This document shows positions 48,221 to 57,743 of a stretch of DNA of 64,000 nt, one piece after another. Each line of letters begins with the position of its first letter. The stretch's first letter is position 1. The notes beneath the pieces were generated by a model, which had not been told where the DNA came from, made no database searches, and worked only from the letters and a program-made list of their open reading frames with translations. This stretch comes from Plesiocystis pacifica SIR-1 (GTDB taxonomy: Bacteria > Myxococcota_A > Polyangia > Nannocystales > Nannocystaceae): positions 83,771 through 147,770 of the forward strand of contig NZ_ABCS01000014.1 in NCBI RefSeq assembly GCF_000170895.1, given 5' to 3'. The translations under genes and the position numbers were made by a program.

Positions 48221-50311
48221 GTGAGCGCCCCCCGCGAGCTCGTCCTCGGCACCGCCGGACACATCGACCACGGCAAGACCAGCCTCGTGCGCGCGCTGAC
48301 GGGCACGGACACCGACCGCCTGCCCGAAGAAAAGCGCCGCGGCATCACCATCGAGCTGGGCTTCGCCCAGTGGCTCCTCGACCCCCCGGCCGGGCTCACC
48401 GGCAAGGCCAAAAAGCGCGCCGCCCCCCTGCACCTGGGCATCGTTGACGTGCCCGGCCACGAGGCCCTGGTCCGCACCATGGTCGCGGGCGCGGGGGGCA
48501 TGGACGCGGTGCTCCTGGTCATCAGCGCCGAGGACGGGGTCATGCCCCAGACCCGCGAGCACCTCCACGTGTGCGAGCTGCTCGGGCTGCGCCACGCCGT
48601 CGTCGCGCTGACCAAGATCGATCGCCTCGACGGCGAGTCCGAGGACGACAAGGAGGAGCTGCTCGAGCTCGCCCGCGAGGACATCCGCGAGCAGCTGGCC
48701 GCCACGCCCTTCGCCGAGGCGCCGATCGTCCCGGTCAGCGCGCACTCTGGCGAGGGCCTCGAGGAGCTGCGCGCGACGGTCTGGCGGGTGCTCCAGGCCA
48801 TCGAGGGGCGCCCGCGCAAGGGCCTGCCCGTGCTCCCCGTCGACCGCGTGTTCACCATCAAGGGCCACGGCACGGTGGTCACGGGCACGCTGATCAGCGG
48901 GGCGCTGGAGCTCCCCGAGGGCGAGCGCAGCCACGACTCCGAGCTGCTGCACATCGGCCAGGACCTGCGCGCCCGGGCGCCCCTGCGTCTGCGCGGCATG
49001 CAGGTCCACGGCGGCCCGGCGACGCGCTCGCGGGCCGGCATGCGCACGGCCCTGAACCTGGGCGGCGTGGCCGTGGAGGCCCTCCAGCGCGGCGACGTGC
49101 TGACCCGCGGCGACAAGGTCCTGGCCACCGATCGTCTGCTCGCCCGGGTCCACCAGCTCGGCTTTGGCCAGCGCGCCTGGGCCCGCGACACCGCCCTGCA
49201 GCTGTGCGCGGGCACGGCCAGCACCGCCGCGCACCTGGTGCCCCTGGCCCTCGAAGACCCCGAGACCGGGCTGCTCGTCGATCCGCCCGCGGGCGCGACC
49301 AAGCCCGCCATCCCCCCCGGCGGCGCCGGCCTGGTCCGCCTCTACCTCGACACGCCGCTGCCGGTCTGGGCCGGGCAACGGCTAATCCTGCGAGCCTTCA
49401 GCGCCGCGCACATGCAGGAGGAGGGCCTGACCGTCGGCGGCGGCGTGGTCGTGGATCCCCTGCCCGAGCGGCGCCACCCCGCCAAGCGCGTCGCCCTGGC
49501 CCGGGCCCTGCTCGCCGACGACCTCGACGCGCGCCTGCTCGCCCTCGTCGACGACGCGGGCGACGCGGGCATCGGCCTGCGCGATCTGGCCGTGCGCTCG
49601 GGCATCGAGGCCGCGGCGCCCCGGCTCGAGCGCCTGGCCAAGGGCAAGGCCGGCAAGGCGGGCCCGCCCCTGCTCGCCCTCAGCCCCGCGCACTGGGTAT
49701 TGCGCGAGCGCCTCGAGGCCCACGTGCGCGCGGCCGTGGGCATGGTCGATGCCTTCCACGCCAAGAGCCCGCTGCTCCCGGGCATGACTCGGGCGACCGT
49801 CGAGGGCCGCCTCCCCTGCCCGCCGCCATTATCTAGCGCCGTCGTCGACGCGGCCCTCGAGCGCGGCATGCTGCGCGTCGCCGATCGAGCCGGCAGCCTC
49901 GCGCGTCCGGGCAAGGGCGCCCTCGACCCCGACGACCTGCCCGCGCCCCTCCAGGCCATCGTCGACCTCTACCGCGCCGCCGGCACGCGCCCGCCCACCC
50001 TCAAGGAGGTCGGCGCCCAGCTCGGCCACGACAGCCGCAAGGTCCTCGAGCTCGCCGGCCTGCTCCAGCGCAACGACATCCTCGTGCGCGTCAGCGACGA
50101 CCTGTCCTACGACGCCAGCGCCCACGCCGAGCTGCTCGGCCAGATCCGCGCCCACCTGCGCGAAGCAGGCGAGCTCGACGTGCAGGCGCTCAAGGCCATG
50201 ACGGGGCTCTCGCGCAAGTTCGCCGTGCCCTTCATGGAGCACCTCGATCGCCTCGGCGTCACCCGGCGCGAGGGCGATCGGCGCGTGCCCGGGCCGGCCG
50301 CCGACCCCTGA
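48221..50311 (+). CDS. selB: Selenocysteine-specific elongation factor SelB
   Basis: A 696-residue GTPase that delivers Sec-tRNA to UGA codons marked by a SECIS hairpin. G1 is GHIDHGKT at 13-20, the switch I region reads [15 protein letters not shown]3 is DVPGH, and G4 is TKID. The beta-barrel domains II and III follow (to about 370), then four winged-helix domains, of which the last ends [20 protein letters not shown] with [11 protein letters not shown], the SECIS-reading domain. The insertion [13 protein letters not shown] between switch regions is unusual but short. GTG start; TACTCT ends 8 nt upstream. selA, selD and selC are not in this window. Confidence 0.96.
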   Translation: MSAPRELVLGTAGHIDHGKTSLVRALTGTDTDRLPEEKRRGITIELGFAQWLLDPPAGLTGKAKKRAAPLHLGIVDVPGHEALVRTMVAGAGGMDAVLLVISAEDGVMPQTREHLHVCELLGLRHAVVALTKIDRLDGESEDDKEELLELAREDIREQLAATPFAEAPIVPVSAHSGEGLEELRATVWRVLQAIEGRPRKGLPVLPVDRVFTIKGHGTVVTGTLISGALELPEGERSHDSELLHIGQDLRARAPLRLRGMQVHGGPATRSRAGMRTALNLGGVAVEALQRGDVLTRGDKVLATDRLLARVHQLGFGQRAWARDTALQLCAGTASTAAHLVPLALEDPETGLLVDPPAGATKPAIPPGGAGLVRLYLDTPLPVWAGQRLILRAFSAAHMQEEGLTVGGGVVVDPLPERRHPAKRVALARALLADDLDARLLALVDDAGDAGIGLRDLAVRSGIEAAAPRLERLAKGKAGKAGPPLLALSPAHWVLRERLEAHVRAAVGMVDAFHAKSPLLPGMTRATVEGRLPCPPPLSSAVVDAALERGMLRVADRAGSLARPGKGALDPDDLPAPLQAIVDLYRAAGTRPPTLKEVGAQLGHDSRKVLELAGLLQRNDILVRVSDDLSYDASAHAELLGQIRAHLREAGELDVQALKAMTGLSRKFAVPFMEHLDRLGVTRREGDRRVPGPAADP

Positions 50312-50330
50312 CTCGGCATCGCACCCTGGC

Positions 50331-50504
50331 TCACTCGGAGCAGAGCTCGCCGGGCGGGTGGTAGCAGCCCGTGCCCGAGGGGCCGTCGAGAGGATCCCAG
50401 TCGATGCCCGGGACCCAGTCGTCGCCGAGCTCGTAGGCCGTGCCCTCCTCGTGCCAGGCGCCCATGGTCGCGGAGCCCTTGACGAGGGAGTCGTGTTGGG
50501 CCAT
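50331..50504 (-). CDS. 57-residue hypothetical protein coupled to the lipoprotein gene
   Basis: A small ORF starting at ATG 50504, with GCGAGG 8-10 nt upstream, 11 bp after the stop of the lipoprotein gene on the same strand. The product begins MAQHDSLVKGSA and ends GCYHPPGELCSE; it has two Cys and many Trp, Gly and acidic residues, without signal peptide or membrane segment. Composition and third-base bias are coding-like. No family is recognised. It ends 19 bp from the convergent selB gene. Confidence 0.5.
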   Translation of the reverse strand: MAQHDSLVKGSATMGAWHEEGTAYELGDDWVPGIDWDPLDGPSGTGCYHPPGELCSE

Positions 50505-50515
50505 GGCAACCTCGC

Positions 50516-51541
50516 TCAGGGCGTCACGTCCGGGCCGAGGCCCTCGGGCACGAAGTTCGGGTCCTTCGAGAACACGAACTTGTCGACGTCGACCCCGTCC
50601 TCGCGCATGCCGATGAGGATGTTGTAGACGCCGGGCGCGGGCACGTCGATCATCATGTTCTCCTCGACGTTGCAGTTGTTGACGCCCGTGTGCTGGTTCT
50701 GGCCGCGGCGGCAGTTTTGCCACTGCCACCCGCCCTTGAGCTGAAAGCGCATGCCCGCGTAGTCCGGGATGTCCATCTCGGGCTTGAAGTCGCCGTCCTC
50801 CGCGACGCCGTTGTCGTCAAAGCCCAGCCACAGCCCGTTGTCCGCGGGCCCCTTGCCGAAGGCGCGGACCCAGGCGTAAAAGCGCCCAGAGGAGGTGAAG
50901 CGGACCCGGTACCACATCATCGGCCGGGTGTGCGGGTTGTTGGTCACGCCCAGGTTCGCGCCGGTCCCCTCCTCGTGGTCGTCCCGGCGCCGGTTGGGCA
51001 ACATCTCCATGTAGGCCCCGCCAGACTGCTCCTCGGCGGGGAAGAAGTCGTCGTCGCAGTCGGCGTAGGGGTTGCACTCGCCCTTGGGGTCCCCGGGGCA
51101 GGGGCTCTGGGCCGGGCAGTCCGTGTACTCCGGCGTCCCAGCCTCGAACAGCACCCACTCGTTGTTCCAGTGCTTGGGGTCGACCATCCAGGTGTTCTCG
51201 GCCTCGAACACGAGCAGTCCGTCCTGCTCCTCGGCCTCGACGTCGTTGCCCCCGGTGTCCGTGGACTCCTCGGTACTGTCCGTGGACTCCGAGTCTGTCG
51301 TGTCCGTGCTCGTCGACTCCGTGCTCTCGCTCGACTCCGCGCTCTCGCTGGTGTCCGTGCTGTCCTCGCTGCTCTCGTCGACCTCGTCGTCGCTGTCCGA
51401 GTCGGCGCCGTTTTCGTCGTTGGTGGCCTCGTCCGCCCCCTCGTCGCTGAGGTTGACGGAGGACTCGACGACGCAGCCCGGGCCCAGGAGCCAGGCGAAG
51501 CAAGCGATCATTGGAGTGGTAGTTTTGATCGTGTTTTTCAT
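50516..51541 (-). CDS. Secreted lipoprotein with acidic Ser/Thr linker and beta domain
   Basis: A 341-residue predicted lipoprotein from the ATG at 51541 (GAGGT upstream); the signal peptide ends LLGPGC. Residues about 30-105 form the Ser/Thr/Glu/Asp linker seen in other surface proteins here. The mature domain begins LLVFEAENTWMV, a form reminiscent of carbohydrate-binding beta sandwiches (FEAE motif), and includes MMWYRVRFTSSGRFYAWVRAFG and the end GVYNILIGMREDGVDVDKFV, which fits the calcium/sugar-binding ending of CBM6/35-like folds. A glycan-binding role is likely but not proven. Confidence 0.7.
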   Translation of the reverse strand: MKNTIKTTTPMIACFAWLLGPGCVVESSVNLSDEGADEATNDENGADSDSDDEVDESSEDSTDTSESAESSESTESTSTDTTDSESTDSTEESTDTGGNDVEAEEQDGLLVFEAENTWMVDPKHWNNEWVLFEAGTPEYTDCPAQSPCPGDPKGECNPYADCDDDFFPAEEQSGGAYMEMLPNRRRDDHEEGTGANLGVTNNPHTRPMMWYRVRFTSSGRFYAWVRAFGKGPADNGLWLGFDDNGVAEDGDFKPEMDIPDYAGMRFQLKGGWQWQNCRRGQNQHTGVNNCNVEENMMIDVPAPGVYNILIGMREDGVDVDKFVFSKDPNFVPEGLGPDVTP

Positions 51542-51934
51542 AGGGACCTCGCGATGACTCTCCGTCACCACAGACAAATCACGTTGGGATCAATGTGGTG
51601 ATTGATTCGTGGTATGGATGAAAAAACATGGATGACACAAGTCAGTGAACAGGCCGGCCACGGCACCCAGCGCCACCTGTCCAGGATTGCTCCCACTCGC
51701 TCCCAAGGCACACAGACGGCGATTGAATGGGCCAGGACACGGAGTTTACGGCTCCGAAGGCGCCGCCCGGTCATTCGCGAGAGCCAGACCACCGACCCTA
51801 CTGCTGTGGTTCAGACATTTCCAAATATGAACTGTCCCGATTAACCACAGCCAAGCCCGCCTCAAAACATGCACCCCGGGCCAATTCCGTCGATACGCTT
51901 GACTTGGTTTCCAATGCACGAATAGATTGAATGC
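51542..51934. other. 393-bp divergent intergenic region, lower GC
   Basis: No gene is supported. GC falls well below the flanks. A perfect inverted repeat ATCAAT-GTGGTG-ATTGAT lies at 51589-51606, about 48 bp upstream of the lipoprotein start, and could be a regulator site. The right end carries the promoter of the DUF1592 gene. Confidence 0.5.
51899..51928 (+). promoter_or_regulatory. Sigma-70 type promoter, leaderless layout
   Basis: TTGACT (51899-51904), 18-nt spacer, TAGATT (51923-51928), ending 6 nt before the ATG at 51935. There is no Shine-Dalgarno in the 6-nt gap. Confidence 0.6.
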
Positions 51935-53647
51935 ATGGACAGAGCTTTACGGGTTCGCTCGCTCGGGGTGGGGCTTCCCTTTGCGCTGGCGCTGTCTTCG
52001 GGCTGGGGCTGCTACCTCGGCGTGACGGCCGATGCCAGCGAAGCCGGGGACGACGAGGCTGAAGCGGACGGCGAGAGCGGAGACACGGACGGGGGCGAGG
52101 GCGGCGAGGGCCTCATGCCCTCTTCGATCCCCGACCCGCTGGTCGCCCGGCTCACCGATCGCCAGTACCGCTTCACCGTCCTCGACCTCTTCGGCGAGGA
52201 GCTCACCGAGCAAGAGCTCGACTGGCTGCCCCGCGACGTGCCCATCGAGGGCGACTACGCCACCTCCGTGGAGGCCCAGGGCTTCAACGCGCAGTACGTG
52301 CTCGGCTACGCCTACATCGCCCGGGGGCTGACCGCCCGCCTGGACCTCGAGGAGGTGCAAGAGCGCTTCGCCGACTGCGTGGGGGTCGATCAAGCTTGCC
52401 TCGAGGCCTTCGTCGACGGGCTCGGGCGCCGCATGCATCGGCGCCCCCTCGAGGCCAGCGAGCGCGCCGTCTACCTCGAGCTCGCCGCGGCGATCATGGA
52501 CGAGCCCGAAGCCGGCGACGACGACGTGCGCGCGGGGCTGGTCCAGGCCTTCTTGCAGGCGCCGCAGTTCCTCTACCGCGTCGAGCCCGAGACCGACGGC
52601 GAGCCCGGCGAGCTCCGCCGCCTCGACGGCTTCGAGCTCGCCTCGCGGCTGTCCTACTTCCTGTGGCAGTCGACCCCCGACGACGCGCTCCTCGACGCGG
52701 CGGCGGGCTCGGGCGGAGACGGAGCCTACGACCCCGAGCTGTTCACCGCCGAGATCGAGCGGATGATCCAGGACCCCAAGTTCGCCCGGGCGCGCACGCA
52801 GTTTTGGGGCGACTACTCCCTGGCCTCGACCTCCTCCTTTGGCTCGACGGACCCCCAGCTCATCGAGGAGCTGCGCGCGAGCTTGATGGCCACCCTCGAC
52901 CACATCTCCGGGGTCGACGCCGAGCCCCAGCCGCTCACGGCCGTGTTCGACGGCCAGGAGCTGCTGATGACCCCCGCGGTCGCGGAGATGGCCGGGGCCG
53001 AGTCCGTGGGCCCCGGCATGCAGGTCTACGACGTCGCCCTGGCCGAGGAGCGCCTGGGCGTGGTCACCCACCCGGCCTTCCTCGCGGCGATCGGCACCAC
53101 CTCCTTCGTCGGCCGCGGCGTGTTCATGTCGAGCCGCCTGCTGTGTCAACGGACGGGGCCGCCGCCCTCGGGCTTCTCGGAGCAGATCGAGAACACCGCC
53201 GCGGCGACCGAGGAGATGACCCCGCGCGAGGCGAGCGAGTTCCGCTTCGGCCTCGACGAGATCTGCCTGAGCTGCCACGTCCAGTTCGAGCCCATCTCCT
53301 ACGGCTTCGAGCGCTACGACATCCAGGGCCGCTTCGCCCTGACCGACGACGAGGGCCGCCCGCTCTACTCCCACGGCGTGCTGCCCGAGTGGAGCGGCCG
53401 CCCCGAGATCAGCTTCGAGAACGCCCCCGACCTGCTCGGCCAGCTCGCGGAGCAGGACAGCCTCTACCGCTGCTTCGTGGACAACATGAGCGAGTTCGGC
53501 ACCGGGCACCAGGCCCGGTGGGGTGGAGACGCCCTGCCCGACGCGCTCGCGTCCTTCGAGGCCGAAGGCCTGACCTTCGAGGCGCTGGTGCGCGCGATCG
53601 CGGCCGGCGAACAGATGACCTACATCCGCAACGCGGAGGCACCATGA
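51935..53647 (+). CDS. DUF1592-family secreted lipoprotein with c-haem motif
   Basis: A 570-residue predicted lipoprotein (SSGWGC lipobox, Cys26). Domain order follows the family set: DUF1587-like (about 70-125), DUF1595 (about 150-215), DUF1592 (about 230-355, with FELASRLSYFLWQSTPDD), DUF1588 (about 385-485) and DUF1585 (about 490-565). DUF1588 holds CLSCH at 444-448 followed by FEPISYGFERYD, a possible covalent haem site. These proteins are abundant in Planctomycetes and Myxococcota and are linked to polysaccharide or redox functions not yet defined. It overlaps the DUF1552 gene by 4 nt. Confidence 0.9.
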   Translation: MDRALRVRSLGVGLPFALALSSGWGCYLGVTADASEAGDDEAEADGESGDTDGGEGGEGLMPSSIPDPLVARLTDRQYRFTVLDLFGEELTEQELDWLPRDVPIEGDYATSVEAQGFNAQYVLGYAYIARGLTARLDLEEVQERFADCVGVDQACLEAFVDGLGRRMHRRPLEASERAVYLELAAAIMDEPEAGDDDVRAGLVQAFLQAPQFLYRVEPETDGEPGELRRLDGFELASRLSYFLWQSTPDDALLDAAAGSGGDGAYDPELFTAEIERMIQDPKFARARTQFWGDYSLASTSSFGSTDPQLIEELRASLMATLDHISGVDAEPQPLTAVFDGQELLMTPAVAEMAGAESVGPGMQVYDVALAEERLGVVTHPAFLAAIGTTSFVGRGVFMSSRLLCQRTGPPPSGFSEQIENTAAATEEMTPREASEFRFGLDEICLSCHVQFEPISYGFERYDIQGRFALTDDEGRPLYSHGVLPEWSGRPEISFENAPDLLGQLAEQDSLYRCFVDNMSEFGTGHQARWGGDALPDALASFEAEGLTFEALVRAIAAGEQMTYIRNAEAP

Positions 53648-55080
53648 ACTCCAAACGACGCATGGACCCCAAGCTGACCCGACGCGCCGTGCTCTTTGGC
53701 GCCGGCTCCGTCGCCATCGCCCTCCCCCTGCTCCCCGAGTTCATGCCTCGGGCGGCCGCGGGCGAAGACGACGACATCCCCTGCCGCCTGTTCACGATGT
53801 CCTTTGGCCTCGGCATCGAAAAGGCGATGCAGCTCGAGCAATTCAACGGCCCGCTCCAGAGCCTCCAGCCCTTTGCGAGCCGGATGGCCTGCTTCACCAA
53901 CGTCGACGCGACCCCCCTCGCGGCCGAGGGCACGCCGCACTTTTCCACGGGCGCCGCCACCTTCACGGGCGTCCCGCAAAAGGGCGCGCCCGACTACCAC
54001 GCCGGCGGACCGAGCATGGAGCAGGTCATGAAGCGGGCCCTGCACCCCATGGGCGTGCCCAACGTCAGCGTGCCCGAGATCTCCGTGGGCATCTGGTCTC
54101 GGACCGGGGCGGTGTCGCAGTTCACCCGCCACTGGAACACCGACGGCTCCCCGGGGCCGCGACCACAGCGGCGCCCGAGCAAGGTCTTCAACAGCCTGTT
54201 CGGCACCTACATGCCCCCGGGCGACGACCCCGACGAGGCCCAGCTGCTCATCGATCGCCACGTCCACCGCAGCGTCCTCGACGCGACCCTCGAGCAGTAC
54301 GAGTCGCTGATGTCCGTGAACTCGCCCCTGGGCGCGGACTCCAAGGCGCGGGTCCAAAATCACCTCGACGCGATCCGAGACGTCGAGCAGCAGCTCGCGC
54401 CGACCGAGGAGAACATGGGCCCGATGTTGGGCTGCGAGCCCCCGATGGCTGGCGACTACACCGACCCTCAGCCCTACTCCTTTTACGACAACGACACCGG
54501 GGCGACCGGGGCCGGGGCGCCCGAGATTGGCTGGCAGGTCGCCGACGACGCGATGCGGCTGATCGGCGAGCTCATGGCCCTGGGGGCGGCCTGCGACGCG
54601 GTCCGCTTCGGCAGCCTCGTGTGCGTGGGCGCGGGCGGGCACATCCGCTTCAGCGGTCAGTACGACGCGCTCGGCGAGTCCATCGACTTCACCTCGCTGT
54701 TCGACAGCGGCACGCCCCACGACCTGATCTTCCACTCCTATCACGCCGACCGGATCCGCCTGTATCAGCACTTTTGCATCGCCCAGCTCGCCCACACCCT
54801 CGCGGCCATGGACGCGCACATGGAGCCCAACGGCAAGACGGTGCTGGAGAACTCGCTCATCCTCCTCGCCACCGAGTACGGCGAGAACCACGACGCCAAG
54901 GACACCTTCCACGCCGTGCTCGGCGGCGGGGGGCGCTTCAACGCGGGCTGGTACGACCAGGCCGTGCTGCCCTCGGACATCTACCACCAGGCACTCGACG
55001 CCTACGACGTCGACTCGAAGATCCCGATGAACTGGCCCGAGTACAGCCCCCAGGAGATCGGCGGCTTCCGGAACCGTTAG
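53644..55080 (+). CDS. DUF1552-family Tat-exported protein
   Basis: A 478-residue protein with a twin-arginine signal (TRRAVLFGAG with hydrophobic core, cleavage near RAAA at about 38-41). The DUF1552 body includes RLFTMSFGLGIEKA, the sulfatase-like fold blocks LILLATEYGENHDAKD and GGGGRFNAGWYDQ, and HDLIFHSYHADR. The fold is related to alkaline-phosphatase/DUF1501-type proteins. It always travels with the DUF1592 protein in myxobacteria and planctomycetes, and here the genes overlap (ATGA), so the two products probably work together outside the cell. Confidence 0.9.
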   Translation: MNSKRRMDPKLTRRAVLFGAGSVAIALPLLPEFMPRAAAGEDDDIPCRLFTMSFGLGIEKAMQLEQFNGPLQSLQPFASRMACFTNVDATPLAAEGTPHFSTGAATFTGVPQKGAPDYHAGGPSMEQVMKRALHPMGVPNVSVPEISVGIWSRTGAVSQFTRHWNTDGSPGPRPQRRPSKVFNSLFGTYMPPGDDPDEAQLLIDRHVHRSVLDATLEQYESLMSVNSPLGADSKARVQNHLDAIRDVEQQLAPTEENMGPMLGCEPPMAGDYTDPQPYSFYDNDTGATGAGAPEIGWQVADDAMRLIGELMALGAACDAVRFGSLVCVGAGGHIRFSGQYDALGESIDFTSLFDSGTPHDLIFHSYHADRIRLYQHFCIAQLAHTLAAMDAHMEPNGKTVLENSLILLATEYGENHDAKDTFHAVLGGGGRFNAGWYDQAVLPSDIYHQALDAYDVDSKIPMNWPEYSPQEIGGFRNR

Positions 55081-55159
55081 CCGGCCGCCAGCAGCCCCCC
55101 GGATCGCCGGGCCGGGACTTGCAAGTGACTTGCGGGTGTGAAAGATCGTCACAGCCGCG

Positions 55160-56269
55160 ATGACGACCCGACGCGCCAAGCGAATCCCCGTGAACCTGAT
55201 CGCCGGCCCCCTCGGCGCCGGCAAGACCACGGTCATCAACCACCTGCTCGAGTCGCGGCCCCCCGGCGAGAAATGGGCGGTGCTCGTCAACGAGTACGGC
55301 CTCGTCGGCCTGGACGCGGCGCTGATCGGCGACGATCGCCAGGCCCCCGGTCCCGATGCTGGGCGCGTCGAGATCCGCGAGGTCGCCGGGGGCTGCATCT
55401 GCTGCACCGCGGGCTTCGTGTTCGAGGCCTACCTCGTGCTGCTGCTCCAGGGCCGCCCCGATCGCCTGCTCATCGAGCCCACGGGCCTCGCCGCCCTGTC
55501 CGGCATCCTCGACACCCTCGCGCGCCCCGGCATCCGCGAGTCCGTCGACGTCCGCTCGGTGGTCTGCCTCCTCGACCCCAGCACCCTCGAGCGCGACCTC
55601 GAGCGCGAGGAGGTCCGCGACCAGTACGAGGCCGCCGACGTGCTCCTCGCCAGCCGCTCGGACCTCGCCAGCGAGGCCCAGCTCGAGGCCTTCGAGGGCT
55701 GGGCCCGCGGCCTGTTCCCGCCCAAGCCCTTCATCGGTCGCGTCGAGCAGGGTCGGCTGCCCCTCGAGCTCCTCGACCACGTCCAGGGGCGAGGCGCGGG
55801 CCGAAGCCCCGGCAACGTGGTCGCTGGCCACCCTCCCCGCGATCACGATCACAGTCACGCTCACGCTCACGATCACGACCACCACCACGACCACCACCAC
55901 CACGCGCCGGAGCCGGAGCCGACCTGCGACGCCGACACGCCGATCATCCAGCGCTCCCACCGTTCACCCCTGGCGTCGACCCTGGGCTGGATCTGCTGGG
56001 AGGAGCTGGTGTTCGACGCCGAGCGAGTCCACCGCTGGCTCCTCGACCTGTCCAAGCAACCTGGCACGCGACGCACCAAGGCCGTGCTCCGGACCACTCA
56101 GGGCTGGCGCGGCTTCAACTGCGCCGGCGAGGTCGAGGAGGTCCGCGCCACTGGGCACCGCCGAGACTCGCGGCTCGAGCTGGTCATCGAGAGCGACACG
56201 CCCCCCGACCCCGCCGAGCTCGAGGCCGGCCTGCGCGCGTGCCTGATCAGCTCGCCCGCTCGCGCCTGA
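55160..56269 (+). CDS. COG0523 family G3E GTPase with His-rich loop
   Basis: A 369-residue metallochaperone-type GTPase. The P-loop is GPLGAGKT at 16-23; the CxCC metal site is GGCICC at 77-82, preceded by switch residues NEYGLVG; SRSDL takes the place of the usual NKxD. Between the GTPase and the C-terminal domain lies a loop with 18 His and Asp alternating (residues about 224-248), which can bind several zinc or similar ions. COG0523 proteins insert or deliver zinc, cobalt or iron. The last 23 bp overlap the convergent glycosyltransferase-like gene. A small ACTTGCAAGT palindrome occurs upstream, but no known Zur box. Confidence 0.88.
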   Translation: MTTRRAKRIPVNLIAGPLGAGKTTVINHLLESRPPGEKWAVLVNEYGLVGLDAALIGDDRQAPGPDAGRVEIREVAGGCICCTAGFVFEAYLVLLLQGRPDRLLIEPTGLAALSGILDTLARPGIRESVDVRSVVCLLDPSTLERDLEREEVRDQYEAADVLLASRSDLASEAQLEAFEGWARGLFPPKPFIGRVEQGRLPLELLDHVQGRGAGRSPGNVVAGHPPRDHDHSHAHAHDHDHHHDHHHHAPEPEPTCDADTPIIQRSHRSPLASTLGWICWEELVFDAERVHRWLLDLSKQPGTRRTKAVLRTTQGWRGFNCAGEVEEVRATGHRRDSRLELVIESDTPPDPAELEAGLRACLISSPARA

Positions 56270-57716
56270 AGCTTGCGAGCGCGGCCAGCACCCCCTCGCA
56301 AGCCAGGATCAGCCACAGCGGGTCGTGGGGCACGCGGATCCGGATCGAGCCGAAGACGAGCGCGGCGACGATCATCGATCCGATCAGCTGGAGAGCCACG
56401 ACCGCCCGCCCGGGCTGCTCGCGGGCCTCGGCCATGGCCTGGCGGATCCCGAGCAACCCGGGCAGCAGCACGACCACGCCAAAGATCCACACCCACGCGT
56501 CGGAGATCCGGCGCCAGCCTTCGCGGCCGCTGTGGCTGTCGGGCCACTGCGGGTTGAAGGCGACCATCAGCGAGAGGTTCTGGACGGCGTAGCGGACCTG
56601 ACCGGCGACGCTGGTCCGCTCCCGACACGCGCGCAGCAAGGCGCGGTGGATGGCCCGGTCATCCCGGGTCCCGACGTAGGCCAAAGACAGCCCCCCTTCG
56701 CGGACTTCGGCGAGCACGCGCGCCTCCTCGCCTCCGCGGTTCACCGTGAGCGTCAGCGCCCTCGCCTCGCTGCCCAGGGCCGGTCGCAGGGCGTAGACGT
56801 GGCCAGGGTCGGGGAAGCGCTCGTGGAGGGACCACAGCGCGGGCGCCCCGACGACCCGGCCGGCCTCGAGGCTGCGGCTGCGGACCATCTCGGGCTCGGA
56901 CCCGAAGGCCTGCACGCGGGTCAGGTGGCAGCGGCCGAGGGCTGCGTTGAGCGTGCTCGAGGTCGCCGTGACCCCGGCGAAGTCGCCGACCTGGTGGCGG
57001 ATCCACAGCGTCGAGAGCAGCCCAGCCAGGACCAGCGGAGCCGCCGTGAGGCCCAGCTGCGCCCACGAGACCGCGCCGCCCTCTCGGTCGCGCCCGCGCA
57101 ACCACGCCGCGCCCCCGATGATCAGCACCATCGCCACGGCGATCTGCGGGCGGACCAGGAAGGCCAGCGCGCAGGCCAGGCCGGCCCCCAGCCCGCCCCG
57201 ACCGGTCCGCGCGAGCGCGGCGAGGCGCCAACAGGCCAGCAGCAAGGCCGCGCAGTAGGGCGTCTCCGAGGTGAACAGACCCGCGTAGCTGAGCGCGGGC
57301 ATCCAGACCAGGACCAGCGCGGCGCTGACGGGGGCGACCCAGCGCCGCGAGCCGACCTCGCGGGCGAGGGCCCAGGTCAAGGGCACGGCGGCGGCCGAGA
57401 GCAGGGCCCACAGCACCGCCGCGGCCCCGAGCTGCTCGGGACCCGCGATCGCCAGCGGCAGCGCCAGCAACCCCGAGGTCCCGGGGGGTTGAAAGGCCAT
57501 CGCTGGCCACGGCTCGAGGCCGCGCTCGACCAGCCACTGCGCGCGCACGACGTAGCTGCGCATGTCTCGAAACACGTGCTCGCCCGGGGGGTGCACCCGC
57601 AGCACCCACCACAGGCGGCTGAGCACGGCCAGGAACGAAAGCAGGGCGAGGCTCGCCGCGTCTCGCGTCGATGCCTCGCCCTCCGTGTCCCCCCGACCGC
57701 TCATGAGCGCGGCCAT
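56247..57716 (-). CDS. Polytopic membrane glycosyltransferase-like protein (GT39/ArnT type)
   Basis: A protein of about 489 residues with ten or more hydrophobic segments. The N-terminal part has the outline of lipid-phosphosugar-using transferases: an early segment (LLSFLAVLSRLWWVL), then a periplasmic loop with acidic HVFRDMRSYVVRAQWLVERG and FQPPGTSGLLAL, which resembles the catalytic loop of GT-C enzymes. A long soluble region (about 260-410) follows, then three more segments. The acceptor is unknown. Two internal ATGs (57716, 57704) are preferred to a GTG at 57743. The 3' end overlaps the COG0523 gene. Confidence 0.65.
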   Translation of the reverse strand: MAALMSGRGDTEGEASTRDAASLALLSFLAVLSRLWWVLRVHPPGEHVFRDMRSYVVRAQWLVERGLEPWPAMAFQPPGTSGLLALPLAIAGPEQLGAAAVLWALLSAAAVPLTWALAREVGSRRWVAPVSAALVLVWMPALSYAGLFTSETPYCAALLLACWRLAALARTGRGGLGAGLACALAFLVRPQIAVAMVLIIGGAAWLRGRDREGGAVSWAQLGLTAAPLVLAGLLSTLWIRHQVGDFAGVTATSSTLNAALGRCHLTRVQAFGSEPEMVRSRSLEAGRVVGAPALWSLHERFPDPGHVYALRPALGSEARALTLTVNRGGEEARVLAEVREGGLSLAYVGTRDDRAIHRALLRACRERTSVAGQVRYAVQNLSLMVAFNPQWPDSHSGREGWRRISDAWVWIFGVVVLLPGLLGIRQAMAEAREQPGRAVVALQLIGSMIVAALVFGSIRIRVPHDPLWLILACEGVLAALASFRRERAS

Positions 57717-57743
57717 GCTACTCGACTCGCCGCCCCTCGCCAC

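Noticed and set aside
55081..55159. Zur operator upstream of the COG0523 gene
   Set aside because: Only a short ACTTGCAAGT palindrome is present; it does not match the known AT-rich Zur sites.
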